Numbered from the stretch's first letter, positions 8,418 to 17,351 are shown. The stretch: 64,000 bases of DNA from Chelatococcus sp. YT9 (GCF_018398315.1 NZ_JAHBRW010000001.1:248001-312000); one strand, 5' to 3'. Numbers and translations: made by a program. Notes: a model not told the origin generated them from the letters alone.

Positions 8418-10535
8418 ATGGCCACAGAGATTCATTTGCTCTATCAGGAGCTGCTGTTTCGCTCGCCGAACATAGCAGAAGAAGGGTATTGGAATAGCCT
8501 GCTGGGGAGCGGCCGTTCAATCGAAGCCATCCGCCAGGATTTCATCACCTCATCTGAATATACCCTTATTCACAACGAGATCTTGCCGACGCTCGCGCTG
8601 TACCAGGGGGCCTTTGGACGTGCGCCCGATGCAGCTGGTTTCACGTTCTGGTCTGACGTCTATACCGGCGGCCTTCTCTCATTCAGCGCAATCATGGACG
8701 AGTTTGCGGGTTCGGCGGAATTCAAGGCCTTGCACCCGGAAATCGGCGGAGAGGTCTCTGCCGGAGAACTTGTCACGCTGTTCTACCAGAACCTGCTCGG
8801 GCGTGGGCCTGACCAAGCCGGTCTCGCCTATTGGACGCAGGCCTTCGAAAACGGGCAGCTCAACGGCCCAGAACTCGCCAACGCCTTCTTTGCCTCGGCA
8901 GAATTTCGGGCAGCTCATGGCGGGAACCTCGGTGCATTCATCGCTGACGCGCTAGATGGGACGCTGACCCAGCCCCACGGCTCGATAACAGACATACCGA
9001 TTGCAAGGTTCGATGACGGCGTTCTCCATCTAACCTTGCCAGGCGAATATACTTTTGGCGCGGGTAACGGCGCCTACCATCTTTATCATGGTGACAAGAC
9101 GCTAAGCTGGAGCTTCGACGATCTCAGATACCTGAAGGGGTTCGACGTACCACCCGAGACTGCGGTCGAAATCGGCTCACTCATGTTACTATTCCCCCTC
9201 ACCCTTACGGGAGGTGGGAGCGTTCACCTTGGCGCAGGCGTTAGGGAAGCTGCCCTCTATCGTGGTCCCTACCTCGAAGGAGTCAGTGGCGTATTCGTGG
9301 AAGAGGGAATGCACTTCACCCTTCCCGGCGCCACCGTCAATGGCCTCGCCTCCTCCTCTGAGGGGAATGGCTTTGTGGCACGCTGGATTTCTCTCAACAA
9401 TGAATATGATTACCTCTCGAGGTTGCATGGTGGCACGCTTGCTCTGACAAACGATGGCCCACTGGGATATGACGATCCGACCGCGCTGGATCACGAGGTC
9501 CTCGGGACCGTTACACTCGGCGCAGCTGCTGAGGCCGTCAACGTCGCATTTGTCCGCCTCGCTGCAGAGTATGCTCGCTATTTGGAGAACGGCGGCGCTC
9601 CGGTGGACGATTTCACAGGCAGGTTTGCGCCCGGTCTCGACCAGTCCGTCCACGACATCCTCCTTGGAAAGGGTTCCGTCGCGGACATGGCAAGCCGCAA
9701 TTTCGATGCGGACCTCCTAGCCGATCTGCAACAATTGATGCCCGATTGGGTTGAGGCCCGCCCAGTCTATTCGGGGCTTGAGAGCGATAGAGCAACTTAT
9801 GAAGCGACACTCTCCTATGATTGGGAGCAGGGCATCGCTCGCGCCGGTCAGCGCAACCACGAAACAGACGCTACCATCGACAGTGCAGGATATGATCCCG
9901 CCACTGGTGATCTATACCTTGGCCCCGGCCACACTCCGAACGATTTCAGCCTCGTCAGGAACGACTATGCGGGTATCGAGCTTGCGCTAAAGGCGTCCTA
10001 CAACGGGAGCGACGAGACAGTTGTACGAAGCCTTGACGCGACTGGGCGTGTACAGTTCACCGTCGACTCGGGAAGCCAAGTCGCCGGCGTGCACGGCGCG
10101 ACCGAAACGCGCAGTGAGCTGGCGGCCTGGTCTATCGATTTTTCTGTACTGACCGGCTTGGACGGTCAGGGCGGACGACTTGAAGATTATCGCTTCACGC
10201 TTCAGATCGACGTTGATCTGAGCTTCAGCCGCAGCTACATCGATCTAAGCCTCAGCGCATCGAATGGCGCGACCGATTGGCTGGATCAAGCTGATATTGT
10301 CCGCTTTACTGATGCTGACGGCGATAACGCTCATCTGGCCCAGGGAACCATCAATATTGGCTCCGATTTTATCTTAAGTGAAATTAACAAAATCGCTCAA
10401 GGCTATTATGGCGCGCCTCCATATAATTTCACACCCTATACAGACTTCGATTTTGTTCTCTCCGCTTATACTCCGGATGACGTTCTCGTAGGAACCAACC
10501 ACATTACCGTTCATGTGGTGGCGCCCGCCATCTGA
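8418..10535 (+). CDS. Large DUF4214-repeat protein, probably exported (705 aa)
   Basis: The N-terminal 180 residues hold three tandem DUF4214-type units: LYQELLFRSPNIAEEGYWN, LYQGAFGRAPDAAGFTFWS and FYQNLLGRGPDQAGLAYWT. Each is followed by a helix ending in an SAEF-type motif. The remaining 500 residues are beta-rich, Gly/Asp-rich and without any domain I recognise. There is no Sec signal; DUF4214 is common in surface and type I-secreted proteins of alphaproteobacteria, so export by a C-terminal signal is possible. ATG at 8418 has GGGGGA upstream and is preferred over a GTG at 8400. Base composition looks lower in GC than its neighbours, which may indicate transfer. A second DUF4214 protein lies at 17391-19964. 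Confidence 0.8.
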   Translation: MATEIHLLYQELLFRSPNIAEEGYWNSLLGSGRSIEAIRQDFITSSEYTLIHNEILPTLALYQGAFGRAPDAAGFTFWSDVYTGGLLSFSAIMDEFAGSAEFKALHPEIGGEVSAGELVTLFYQNLLGRGPDQAGLAYWTQAFENGQLNGPELANAFFASAEFRAAHGGNLGAFIADALDGTLTQPHGSITDIPIARFDDGVLHLTLPGEYTFGAGNGAYHLYHGDKTLSWSFDDLRYLKGFDVPPETAVEIGSLMLLFPLTLTGGGSVHLGAGVREAALYRGPYLEGVSGVFVEEGMHFTLPGATVNGLASSSEGNGFVARWISLNNEYDYLSRLHGGTLALTNDGPLGYDDPTALDHEVLGTVTLGAAAEAVNVAFVRLAAEYARYLENGGAPVDDFTGRFAPGLDQSVHDILLGKGSVADMASRNFDADLLADLQQLMPDWVEARPVYSGLESDRATYEATLSYDWEQGIARAGQRNHETDATIDSAGYDPATGDLYLGPGHTPNDFSLVRNDYAGIELALKASYNGSDETVVRSLDATGRVQFTVDSGSQVAGVHGATETRSELAAWSIDFSVLTGLDGQGGRLEDYRFTLQIDVDLSFSRSYIDLSLSASNGATDWLDQADIVRFTDADGDNAHLAQGTINIGSDFILSEINKIAQGYYGAPPYNFTPYTDFDFVLSAYTPDDVLVGTNHITVHVVAPAI

Positions 10536-10614
10536 CAATCCAGGCTGACGGCGTGGGCGTCTTTTAGTTTCGCAGGCGGGATCTTACCCCCTCATGGCAA
10601 AGGTTCAGTGTGTC

Positions 10615-11016
10615 ATGGTCACCCAGCACTCGCATCTCGCCCGTGACGAAGCCATCGCGCTTCTGGAGCATTACTTTCGCTGCGTCGATGGGAAGGACAT
10701 TGATGGCTTGATGGCGATCCTCACTGAGGACTGTCGGTTTCGCATCGAGACCGACCAGCTCGACCACACCGGCCGGGACGCCGGCGTGCGGGCGATGTTC
10801 GAGCGGCTTTTCGGCCGCTATGCGAAGATCTGGCACGGAAACTTTTCGTGGGTGTTCGACGCGGAGGTCCAGCGCATCGCCTGCCAGCTCGACGTCATCA
10901 ATACCGAGCCCTCCGGCCGCGAGCACCACAAGCACAACGCCTCATTCTACCATATCAGGGATGGCAAGATCGCCTTCGCAGGGATATACATGAGCGGCGT
11001 CAACGCATTGGTATAA
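10615..11016 (+). CDS. NTF2-like (SnoaL-type) protein (133 aa)
   Basis: A small single-domain protein with the cone-shaped NTF2/SnoaL pattern: an N-terminal helix (DEAIALLEHYFRCVDGKDID), then LMAILTEDCRFRIET, and the terminal strand with RDGKIAFAGIYMSGV. Members are isomerases, hydratases or ligand binders, and the reaction cannot be read here. ATG at 10615 has AAAGG upstream; an alternative ATG at 10594 would add seven residues and has no ribosome binding site. It converges with the operon that ends at 11142 and may belong to the same metabolic theme. That link is inference. Confidence 0.75.
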   Translation: MVTQHSHLARDEAIALLEHYFRCVDGKDIDGLMAILTEDCRFRIETDQLDHTGRDAGVRAMFERLFGRYAKIWHGNFSWVFDAEVQRIACQLDVINTEPSGREHHKHNASFYHIRDGKIAFAGIYMSGVNALV

Positions 11017-11141
11017 CTGCCGCGGCCGCACCCCGGCCGCGCTCCTGAGGGTACACTGCGAGCCTCGTGCGGAAGGCGGGCGACTTTGCGACCCGCTTTC
11101 GGCGCATCGCCTCCTGCCGCGTCACGTCACCCACTCCGACG

Positions 11142-11816
11142 TCAGCGGGCGAAATCGGTGAGGCAATATTCCAGACGATAAAGGCCCCGCACCGGCTCCT
11201 CGATCGCGCCGTGCGCGACGAGCCCACCATGCAGCAAGTGGTCCGTGGCGGCGTCCACCGCTGCCGTCTCGGATCCCTCGATCATGACGATCCAGTTCGG
11301 CACGCCGACCTCGCGTCCTTTCTTCTCCGCGGTCTCGATGCCGCTCGCCGCCGCATCGGCGATGCACAGATGCACGCCCGAGATCGCGTAATGGCCGGAG
11401 ACTTCGCCAAGGCGCTTTCCCAGGTAATCCGAGAGAGATTCGCGTTTCTCCGCTTCGGCATCGAAGCGCAAGGTCATCATCACGCCTCCGTCACCAATGC
11501 CTTTCGAAAAGACGGTCTCGCAGACCCCACGCGTGGTGTTGCGGAAGGCAGATGTCGCCTCCTTCGTCCAACGCGTTGGATTGTTCAGGCGCTCGAGATA
11601 GTCCTTGCCGACGAGAACGCCCGCATCCTCCGCCTCGTACAACGTGTAGTAGGCCGGGTCGCCGTAGTAAGCGTCGTAGCGTCGCCCGCGCAGGAAACCC
11701 GGGATCCCTACGCGCTCGGGAATATGCTCGCGGTTGTGCCACTCGATGAAGTTGGCTTTCCCCTCCGGCAGGATATCATTCCAAATCGCGACAACGGCGC
11801 GTCCCAGCAATGCCAT
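11142..11816 (-). CDS. Dimeric alpha/beta-barrel type protein, last gene of the IclR-linked operon (224 aa)
   Basis: Two ferredoxin-like halves can be seen: ANFIEWHNREHIPERVGIPGF, then DPAYYTLYEAED in the first, and PNWIVMIEGSETAAVDAATD with RGLYRLEYCLTDF in the second. This resembles EthD/DUF4286-like barrel proteins, which often act as small-molecule enzymes or chaperones in catabolic operons. The start at 11816 has GAGG 9 nt upstream. Ten nucleotides separate it from the SDR gene, so the two are co-transcribed. The specific reaction is unknown. Confidence 0.7.
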   Translation of the reverse strand: MALLGRAVVAIWNDILPEGKANFIEWHNREHIPERVGIPGFLRGRRYDAYYGDPAYYTLYEAEDAGVLVGKDYLERLNNPTRWTKEATSAFRNTTRGVCETVFSKGIGDGGVMMTLRFDAEAEKRESLSDYLGKRLGEVSGHYAISGVHLCIADAAASGIETAEKKGREVGVPNWIVMIEGSETAAVDAATDHLLHGGLVAHGAIEEPVRGLYRLEYCLTDFAR

Positions 11817-11826
11817 GACATGTACC

Positions 11827-12594
11827 TCAGTAAGTCGCCCGGCCGCCCGACAGGTCGAAGACGGCGCCAGTGCTGAAACTGCATTCGTCGGAGGCGAGCC
11901 AGGCGATCATCGCCGCCACCTCGTCCGGTTGGAGAAAACGACGCATCGGAATGCGCGCCAGGATATCCGCCAGCCGCTCCGGCGGCGCATCGATGCTCAT
12001 CGCGGTGAGCGAAGCGGCCGGCGTGATGGCGTTGACGAGAATCCCCTCCTCCGCCAGTTCCTTGCCGAGGCTCTTCGTCAGCGCCACGAGGCCGGCCTTT
12101 GCGGCGCTATAGGCGGCGGCATTGTGCATGCCTTCCTTCGCTTGAATGGAGGCGACATTGATGATCCGCCCCCGCCGCTCGGCCATGTCCCTCGCGAGCA
12201 TCAACGGCACGACCGCGCGACAGACATGGAAGGCACCCACGAGATTGACGTCGACGATACGGCGGAATTCGTCGACCGGGATCTCCCACGTGCGACGCAC
12301 CTCGCCAACGATGCCGGCATTGTTGACAAGGATGTCGGGCACACCGAAACGCTCGGCAAAATCAGCGGCGGCTGCCTCGACACTCACCGCGTCCGTCACG
12401 TCCACTGGCTGCGCGGCATGGGAGAGCTCCCCGGCCCGCGAGAGCGAGGCCGGCAAATCCCACAGCACCGGGATCGCCCCACATCCGGCAAGACGCGCGG
12501 CGATCGCCTGGCCGAAACCACCCGTCCCGCCGGTGATGATGGCGACCCGCCCTGTCAGATCATACTGTGCGACCATCGCGTAACCGTCATTCAT
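11827..12594 (-). CDS. SDR family NAD(P)-dependent oxidoreductase (255 aa)
   Basis: A classical short-chain dehydrogenase. The cofactor motif is TGGTGGFGQAIA near residue 21, NNAG near 92, the active-site Ser in NVASIQA and YSAAKAG near residue 160, and the C-terminal loop DEVAAMIAWLASDECSFSTG. It would oxidise or reduce a hydroxyl/keto substrate in the cytoplasm. An alternative start at 12576 removes six residues. It lies 48 bp after the NMT1-type binding protein and 10 bp before the barrel protein, so it probably acts on the imported compound. Confidence 0.9.
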   Translation of the reverse strand: MNDGYAMVAQYDLTGRVAIITGGTGGFGQAIAARLAGCGAIPVLWDLPASLSRAGELSHAAQPVDVTDAVSVEAAAADFAERFGVPDILVNNAGIVGEVRRTWEIPVDEFRRIVDVNLVGAFHVCRAVVPLMLARDMAERRGRIINVASIQAKEGMHNAAAYSAAKAGLVALTKSLGKELAEEGILVNAITPAASLTAMSIDAPPERLADILARIPMRRFLQPDEVAAMIAWLASDECSFSTGAVFDLSGGRATY

Positions 12595-12642
12595 TTCGGT
12601 TCAAGATGATCCGCCGCATGCGTGATGCGGCGGATCGCGCTG

Positions 12643-13638
12643 CTACTTCTTGACGAATTCGTTGGTGTAGAAGCTCTCGGGTGTCATGGTCGTGGAAACG
12701 TCCTGATAGGACTTCATCAGGTCGAGCGTGCGCGTCCAATCGGCCGGTGCCATTTCGCCGATCGGCAGATTTGGCGCCTCCGGCGAGGGGATCAGATTGA
12801 TCGAGGCCAGAAGCTGAGCTTTCAAGAGGCCCTTGTCGGCCTCGGGGCGTGCCTTCATGGCCGCCGCCACGGCCGCGTCGGGATCGGCCTTGGCGGCTTC
12901 CATCGCCTTCACCGTGGCGCGAACGAAGCGCTGCACGAGGTCCTTCTTGTTCTCGATGGTGTTGTTGCTGGCGACGATCGTCAGCCCCTGCGTGTTCACA
13001 CCGAGCTCGGCGAAGGAGAACACCTTCTGGTCGAGCCCACGCTGCTCCAGGATTATGACCTGGCCTTCGAGGCCCGCCAGAATGCCGTCAGCCCGCTTCT
13101 CGAGGATCGCCACGAGCTTGCCCGGGCCATCGACGTTGAGGATGCGAACCTTGCTGGGATCAATGCCGTTGTTCTTCCAGATGGCCGGCAGGAGCGCCAT
13201 GGAGGCTTCACCGGCGGTGGCGCCGATCGTCTTGCCTTCCACGTCCTTGATGGTCTTGACGCCGGAGTCCGCCCGGAAAGACATGCCGTAAGGCGAGGTG
13301 TTCATGATGCCGAGCACGGACTTGACCGGCGCGCCGCGTGTCGCGGCGGCGATCACGCTGCCGCCATCGGCCACGCCGAACGTATCGCCGCCAGTCGCCG
13401 TCACCTGCACCGCGCGCGCCGAGCCCTGTCCCTCGCCGATGGTGAGGTTGATCTTCTCGTCGCTGTAAAAGCCTTTGTCGACGCCGTAATAGAAAATCGA
13501 ATGAACGCCGCTGAGCAACCAGTTCAGGCGCAGGCTCACGGCATCCTGTGCGGCGGCCGGCGAGATCGCTGCCGCACCCATGCCCATACTTATGGCTAGC
13601 GCGATGATCCCGCGCCGTGTGTGCTTCATCATCCCCAT
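12643..13638 (-). CDS. ABC transporter substrate-binding protein, NMT1/THI5-like (331 aa)
   Basis: A periplasmic binding protein of the SsuA/TauA/THI5-like fold. The start at 13638 has AGGGAG upstream and gives a signal peptide (KHTRRGIIALAISMGMGAAA, cleavage after AAA-Q). The mature protein opens with VSLRLNWLLSGVHSIFYYGV, typical of the family, and carries GEGQGSARAVQV and GVADGGSVIAAATRG. The ligand could be a sulfonate, a pyrimidine precursor or an aromatic compound and cannot be named. Its permease lies upstream on the same strand and its ATPase on the opposite strand. Confidence 0.9.
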   Translation of the reverse strand: MGMMKHTRRGIIALAISMGMGAAAISPAAAQDAVSLRLNWLLSGVHSIFYYGVDKGFYSDEKINLTIGEGQGSARAVQVTATGGDTFGVADGGSVIAAATRGAPVKSVLGIMNTSPYGMSFRADSGVKTIKDVEGKTIGATAGEASMALLPAIWKNNGIDPSKVRILNVDGPGKLVAILEKRADGILAGLEGQVIILEQRGLDQKVFSFAELGVNTQGLTIVASNNTIENKKDLVQRFVRATVKAMEAAKADPDAAVAAAMKARPEADKGLLKAQLLASINLIPSPEAPNLPIGEMAPADWTRTLDLMKSYQDVSTTMTPESFYTNEFVKK

Positions 13639-13836
13639 AACGTATCTCCCTGAATTTATATCTGTGACTCTGAACATAGACCGTCACCGGTCTGAAATTC
13701 TGGGTACATCGCGGCCGTCGAGTTGCTCGCCTCGCCCAGTGCTTCGCTACACCTGCCCCTTATGCCTGAGCCTTCTCACGGACGACGACATACATCGCCG
13801 GCTCACTTCAAAGGCTGCGGCACGGATCGCTGGCGC

Positions 13837-14634
13837 TCACACCCCGCTCTTTCCGACCGTAAAATCATCACGACGCTGCGACACATGCCATGGAATGGCC
13901 CACCGCTCGATGAGCTCCACAACACCATAGAGAATAAGCCCAAGGAGGCTCAGCACCAGAATGACGGCAAAGGTCATGCTGGTGTTGAGGTTCCCGTTGT
14001 AGTTCAGCAGCAGGTAGCCGAGGCCATTGTCCGAGGCCACGAACTCGGCAACGACCGCCGCAGTCGCGGAGAGCGCGGCAGCCACCTTGAAACCCGCGAA
14101 CAGCGAAGGCAGTGCGCTCGGCAGCTCCACCCGCCAGAAGATCTTGAGCCTGCTAGCTCGATAAGACTTTGCGAGGTCATAAACGTCGCTCTCGATGGAT
14201 TTGAAGGCAACGATCGAATTCACGACGATCGGGAAGAACGACAGCAGGAAGACGAGCAGTACTTTCGATGGCAGCCCGAAACCGACCCAAATGATGAAGA
14301 GCGGCGCGATCGCGATTTTCGGGATGATCTGCAGCACAACGAGCAAAGGATAGAAAATCCGTTCGAAAAGATGCGAATAGACCACGAGCAGTGCAAGCAG
14401 CACACCCAGCACGACCGCGACAAGGAAGCCGAGCACCATTGGCTGCATGGTATAGTAGGAGGCCGGCAGCACGGCCGCATAGTTCCGGAACAGGTCGTAC
14501 AGCACCTTGCTTGGCGCGGGCAGGATATACTCCGGTGTCTTGAAGACGCGCACCGCCAGTTCCCATGCCAGAACGGCACCGACGAGGCTCGCCGCCGTCT
14601 GCAGCTGGCGCATCCAACCACCCATCGCTTTCAA
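13837..14634 (-). CDS. ABC transporter permease, SsuC/TauC type (265 aa)
   Basis: An inner-membrane permease with about six membrane segments and the family EAA-loop YDLAKSYRASRLKIFWRVEL followed by PSALPSLFAGFKVA. It pairs with the NMT1-type binding protein 198 bp downstream. The predicted start is TTG at 14634 with GGAGG 6 nt upstream; an in-frame ATG at 14625 would be 15 nt from the same site. It is the first gene of the left arm of a divergent locus whose right arm starts with the ATPase. Confidence 0.9.
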   Translation of the reverse strand: MKAMGGWMRQLQTAASLVGAVLAWELAVRVFKTPEYILPAPSKVLYDLFRNYAAVLPASYYTMQPMVLGFLVAVVLGVLLALLVVYSHLFERIFYPLLVVLQIIPKIAIAPLFIIWVGFGLPSKVLLVFLLSFFPIVVNSIVAFKSIESDVYDLAKSYRASRLKIFWRVELPSALPSLFAGFKVAAALSATAAVVAEFVASDNGLGYLLLNYNGNLNTSMTFAVILVLSLLGLILYGVVELIERWAIPWHVSQRRDDFTVGKSGV

Positions 14635-14686
14635 ATTTTTCCTCCCGAGCGCGCCGTTTCGTCATCGAAGGGCTTGACCTATTGCT

Positions 14687-14716
14687 GGAACATAGTTCTG
14701 TTTGGAACAACGTTCC
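14687..14716. promoter_or_regulatory. Two tandem GGAAC-N3-GTTCY dyads, candidate IclR operator
   Basis: GGAAC-ATA-GTTCT (14687-14699) and GGAAC-AAC-GTTCC (14704-14716) lie 17 bp apart, centre to centre, in the 130-bp divergent spacer between permease and ATPase. Half-sites of this kind with a short centre are typical IclR-family targets, and an IclR gene ends the right arm. The pair probably controls both arms. Operator identity is inferred. Confidence 0.6.
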
Positions 14717-14764
14717 GTCAAGTTAATTTTCGCGCCGCAGGTCGCGGCCAAGGGAGGATAGTGG

Positions 14765-15610
14765 ATGAGCGATGCCAGCACGCGTGATGCCACGACGAGC
14801 GCGGGTGCAGTTCCTGCGGGCACGCCCTATCGTCCTGGCGTTACGCTCGAGGGGGTTACGAAAACCTTCGGCACGGCAGGCGCCCCCGTTGTTGCGCTCG
14901 AACGCGTCGACCTCACTATCGGCGACGGTGAGTTCGTCGCCGTCGTCGGGCCTTCGGGCTGTGGCAAATCGACCATGCTGCGGCTGATTTCCCGTCTGTC
15001 CCTGCCCACCACCGGCAAGATCACCGTTTTCGACGATACCTCGACCAAACCGCCCTCCGGCATGAGCATCGTGTTCCAGAATCACGTCCTGCTCGCCTGG
15101 CGCACGATCCTGGAGAACGTTCTTTTTCCCGCCGACATGGTGGGCCAGAGCAAGGCACCGCTGCGCGCCAAGGCCTTGGAGCTCCTGAAAAGCGTGGGGC
15201 TCGCCGATTTCGTCGAGCGCTATCCTCACGAACTGTCGGGCGGCATGAAGCAGCGCGCGTCGATCGCGCGCGCCCTGCTTCTACAGCCGCGTCTTCTCCT
15301 GATGGATGAGCCCTTCGGCGCGCTCGACGCGCTAACACGCGAACAGATGCGCGTCGATCTGGAAGCGCTCTGGCTGAAGCACCGCATGACCATCCTGTTC
15401 ATCACCCATTCCATTGACGAGGCGGTGCTGCTCGCCGATCGGGTGATCGTGATGACGCCGCGCCCCGGCCGCATTGAGCGCATCATGGAGATCAACATGG
15501 CGCGCCCGCGCGGCCTGGCAGCCCGCCGCGATCCGGAGTTCCTTGAGAAAACCGAGGAAATCACCGAAATCTTCCTGTCGCGCGGCGTGTTGCACGGCGA
15601 GGCCCATTAG
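14765..15610 (+). CDS. ABC transporter ATP-binding protein, SsuB/TauB type (281 aa)
   Basis: The energy subunit for the importer whose permease and binding protein lie on the opposite strand. Walker A is GPSGCGKST near residue 66, the Q-loop VFQNHVLLAWRT, the signature LSGGMKQR, Walker B LLLMDEPFGALDA, and the H-loop FITHS. The C-terminus TPRPGRIERIMEI matches the NitT/TauT family. GGGAGG lies upstream of the ATG. The IclR gene follows after 2 bp. Confidence 0.93.
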   Translation: MSDASTRDATTSAGAVPAGTPYRPGVTLEGVTKTFGTAGAPVVALERVDLTIGDGEFVAVVGPSGCGKSTMLRLISRLSLPTTGKITVFDDTSTKPPSGMSIVFQNHVLLAWRTILENVLFPADMVGQSKAPLRAKALELLKSVGLADFVERYPHELSGGMKQRASIARALLLQPRLLLMDEPFGALDALTREQMRVDLEALWLKHRMTILFITHSIDEAVLLADRVIVMTPRPGRIERIMEINMARPRGLAARRDPEFLEKTEEITEIFLSRGVLHGEAH

Positions 15611-15612
15611 CC

Positions 15613-16434
15613 ATGACGGCGCTGTCTGGAAAAACAAGCCTCTGGAAATCCGGCTCGATCCAGGACATCGGTCGCGAGCCACCCAGCGGACCGGTCGACC
15701 GCGTGCTGGCGATGCTGGAGCTTCTGGCGCTTGCGGAAGAGCCCATCCGGCTGTCGGATATCGCCCATCGACTGAATATCCCCAAAAGTGCTGCGCACCG
15801 GATCCTAACGTCTCTCGTGGACAATGGCTGGGCCGATCAAAGCCAGGAAAGCGAGTGCTATAGCCTGACGCTGCACATGGCGCTGATCGGCCAGCGTCTT
15901 CTGACCCATCTCGATCCGGCGAACCTGCGGCAGCCGATCCTCGACGACGTGGCGCAACGCACCAAGGAACTGGTGCGCCTGACCACCGTGCAGAACGAAA
16001 CGCTGGTCTGGACGGCGTCTGCACGCGGGCGCCGGGCCGGGCTCGTCTACGAGCCGGACATGGGCGAGCGCATCGTTCCCTTCGCGACGGCGAACGGAAA
16101 GGTCTGGCTCGCGACGCTGTCGCCGGAGGACGCCGCGCGAATCGCCATCGCGTCAGGCCTCGGCAAATGGGCGGATGCGCCGCCCAACACCATTCGCAAC
16201 CTCGCCGACCTCACGCGCGAGCTCGACGAAACGCGACAGCGCGGCTATGGCCTCGCCCGCGAGGAGGCCGAAGTCGGCGTGGGCGCCGTCGCCGTTCCGA
16301 TCTTTCGCGAGGATGTCTTCGTCGGTTCCATGAGCGTAGCGGCGCCGATATCACGGCTTCCGCCCGAACGCATCATCTCGCTCGTGGGGCTCCTGCGCAA
16401 AGCGGCAGCGGACATGGCACTGGCCTGGCCGTAA
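15613..16434 (+). CDS. IclR family transcriptional regulator (273 aa)
   Basis: The N-terminal winged helix-turn-helix spans residues about 28-85 (IRLSDIAHRLNIPKSAAHRI, then LTSLVDNGWADQ). The C-terminal effector domain runs to the end (VWTASARGRRAGLVYE, EREEAEVG-like AREEAEVGVGAVAVPIF). Length is normal. It is 2 bp after the ATPase and so co-transcribed with it. The tandem dyads at 14687-14716 are its likely target, making the split transporter substrate-inducible and self-regulated. Confidence 0.92.
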   Translation: MTALSGKTSLWKSGSIQDIGREPPSGPVDRVLAMLELLALAEEPIRLSDIAHRLNIPKSAAHRILTSLVDNGWADQSQESECYSLTLHMALIGQRLLTHLDPANLRQPILDDVAQRTKELVRLTTVQNETLVWTASARGRRAGLVYEPDMGERIVPFATANGKVWLATLSPEDAARIAIASGLGKWADAPPNTIRNLADLTRELDETRQRGYGLAREEAEVGVGAVAVPIFREDVFVGSMSVAAPISRLPPERIISLVGLLRKAAADMALAWP

Positions 16435-16482
16435 TCCGGGCAGCCGCATGAGCCTGCCCGAATCATGGGCCTGGGCAATGCA

Positions 16483-16566
16483 TCAATCCATGTGGAACAG
16501 GAACCGGAAAACCATGACGAAGGCGGCAACCACCAGGGGAAGGCCGAGAAAGAGTTCCCACTTCAT
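16483..16566 (-). CDS. Possible 27-residue membrane miniprotein
   Basis: A short frame encodes MKWELFLGLPLVVAAFVMVF followed by RFLFHMD and a stop: one charged start, one hydrophobic helix and a short polar end, a pattern common among single-span bacterial miniproteins. The ribosome binding site is weak (GGGATG about 9 nt upstream). It converges with the IclR gene. Only composition supports it, so it is tentative. Confidence 0.35.
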   Translation of the reverse strand: MKWELFLGLPLVVAAFVMVFRFLFHMD

Positions 16567-16902
16567 AACGTAAGCATCCCAGAGCGCACACACTCACGCT
16601 CGAACGCCAGCGGATTGCGTTTCGCGTGCGGCCTGTTCATACGCCCGCCCGGGCGATTTGGCAGTGGCGCGTTGCGTCGCAGCCGGCGGACGCCCGGCTT
16701 TTCCGATCGTCCACTCGCGGATAAGCCTGCACCCTGCCCCTCGCGCGCGGCCCAGGCGCGGCCGTGAGCGGGGACCCGAGCGCAGCGATGTGCGCGCATT
16801 GCGATTTCGCCCGCGACATACCAGATTGAGAGCAACCCGACGCCGACCCCGAATTTTCGTTTTCCGGGAACGGCGTCTGATGCCTGATCCAGGAGGTCAT
16901 TC
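16567..16902 (+). other. Intergenic region without a supported gene
   Basis: 336 bp between the possible miniprotein and msrB. A frame on the minus strand crosses it but turns into Arg/Pro/Gly-rich antisense-like sequence, and no convincing start site is seen. CAGGAGG, the msrB ribosome binding site, lies at the right end. Confidence 0.5.
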
Positions 16903-17316
16903 ATGGCGAGCACCCACTTCCCAGTCACGCGGACGGAGGCCGAATGGCGGGCGCTGCTCACGCCCGAGCAGTATTACATCATGCGCGACCACGGCACCGA
17001 GCGCCCCGGCAGTTGCGCCCTGCTCCACGAAAAACGCGCCGGCACGTTTTCCTGCGTGGGTTGTGACCAACCCCTGTTCGAATCAAGCCTGAAGTTCGAA
17101 AGCGGCACGGGCTGGCCAAGCTTCAACGATCCCGTCCCCGGCAGTGTGGAGACGTCGGTCGATCACAGCCATGGGATGACTCGAACGGAAGTGCACTGCG
17201 CGCGCTGTGGCAGCCATCTCGGCCATGTGTTCGAAGACGGCCCGCCCCCAACCTACTTGCGCTACTGCATCAACGGCGTGGCGCTCAAGTTCATGCCCGC
17301 TCACGCGAGTGTCTGA
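16903..17316 (+). CDS. msrB: Peptide-methionine (R)-S-oxide reductase MsrB (137 aa)
   Basis: Reduces methionine-R-sulfoxide in proteins in the cytoplasm. The two zinc pairs are visible (CVGC near residue 47 and CARC near 96), along with FESGTGWPSF and the catalytic RYCINGVAL near the C-terminus. LTPEQYYIMRDHGTE at the start is the family's usual N-terminal helix. AGGAGG precedes the ATG. No MsrA gene is nearby. A strong terminator follows directly. Confidence 0.96.
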   Translation: MASTHFPVTRTEAEWRALLTPEQYYIMRDHGTERPGSCALLHEKRAGTFSCVGCDQPLFESSLKFESGTGWPSFNDPVPGSVETSVDHSHGMTRTEVHCARCGSHLGHVFEDGPPPTYLRYCINGVALKFMPAHASV

Positions 17317-17317
17317 A

Positions 17318-17351
17318 AAAAGCCCGGCGGATCGAGATTCGCCGGGCTTTT
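17318..17351 (+). terminator. Rho-independent terminator after msrB
   Basis: AAAAGCCCGGCG (17318-17329) pairs with CGCCGGGCTTTT (17340-17351), a 12-bp stem with A and T tails on both sides, 2 bp after the stop codon. Because of its symmetry it can also end the convergent gene that stops at 17391. Confidence 0.88.

Noticed and set aside
12622-13599. 325-residue plus-strand frame
   Set aside because: Exact antisense of the NMT1-type receptor gene; His/Arg-rich and without motifs.
16563-16961. Minus-strand frame across the msrB start
   Set aside because: The first 40 residues look moderately protein-like, but there is no good ribosome binding site and the rest is Arg/Pro/Gly-rich; it overlaps the well-supported msrB start.
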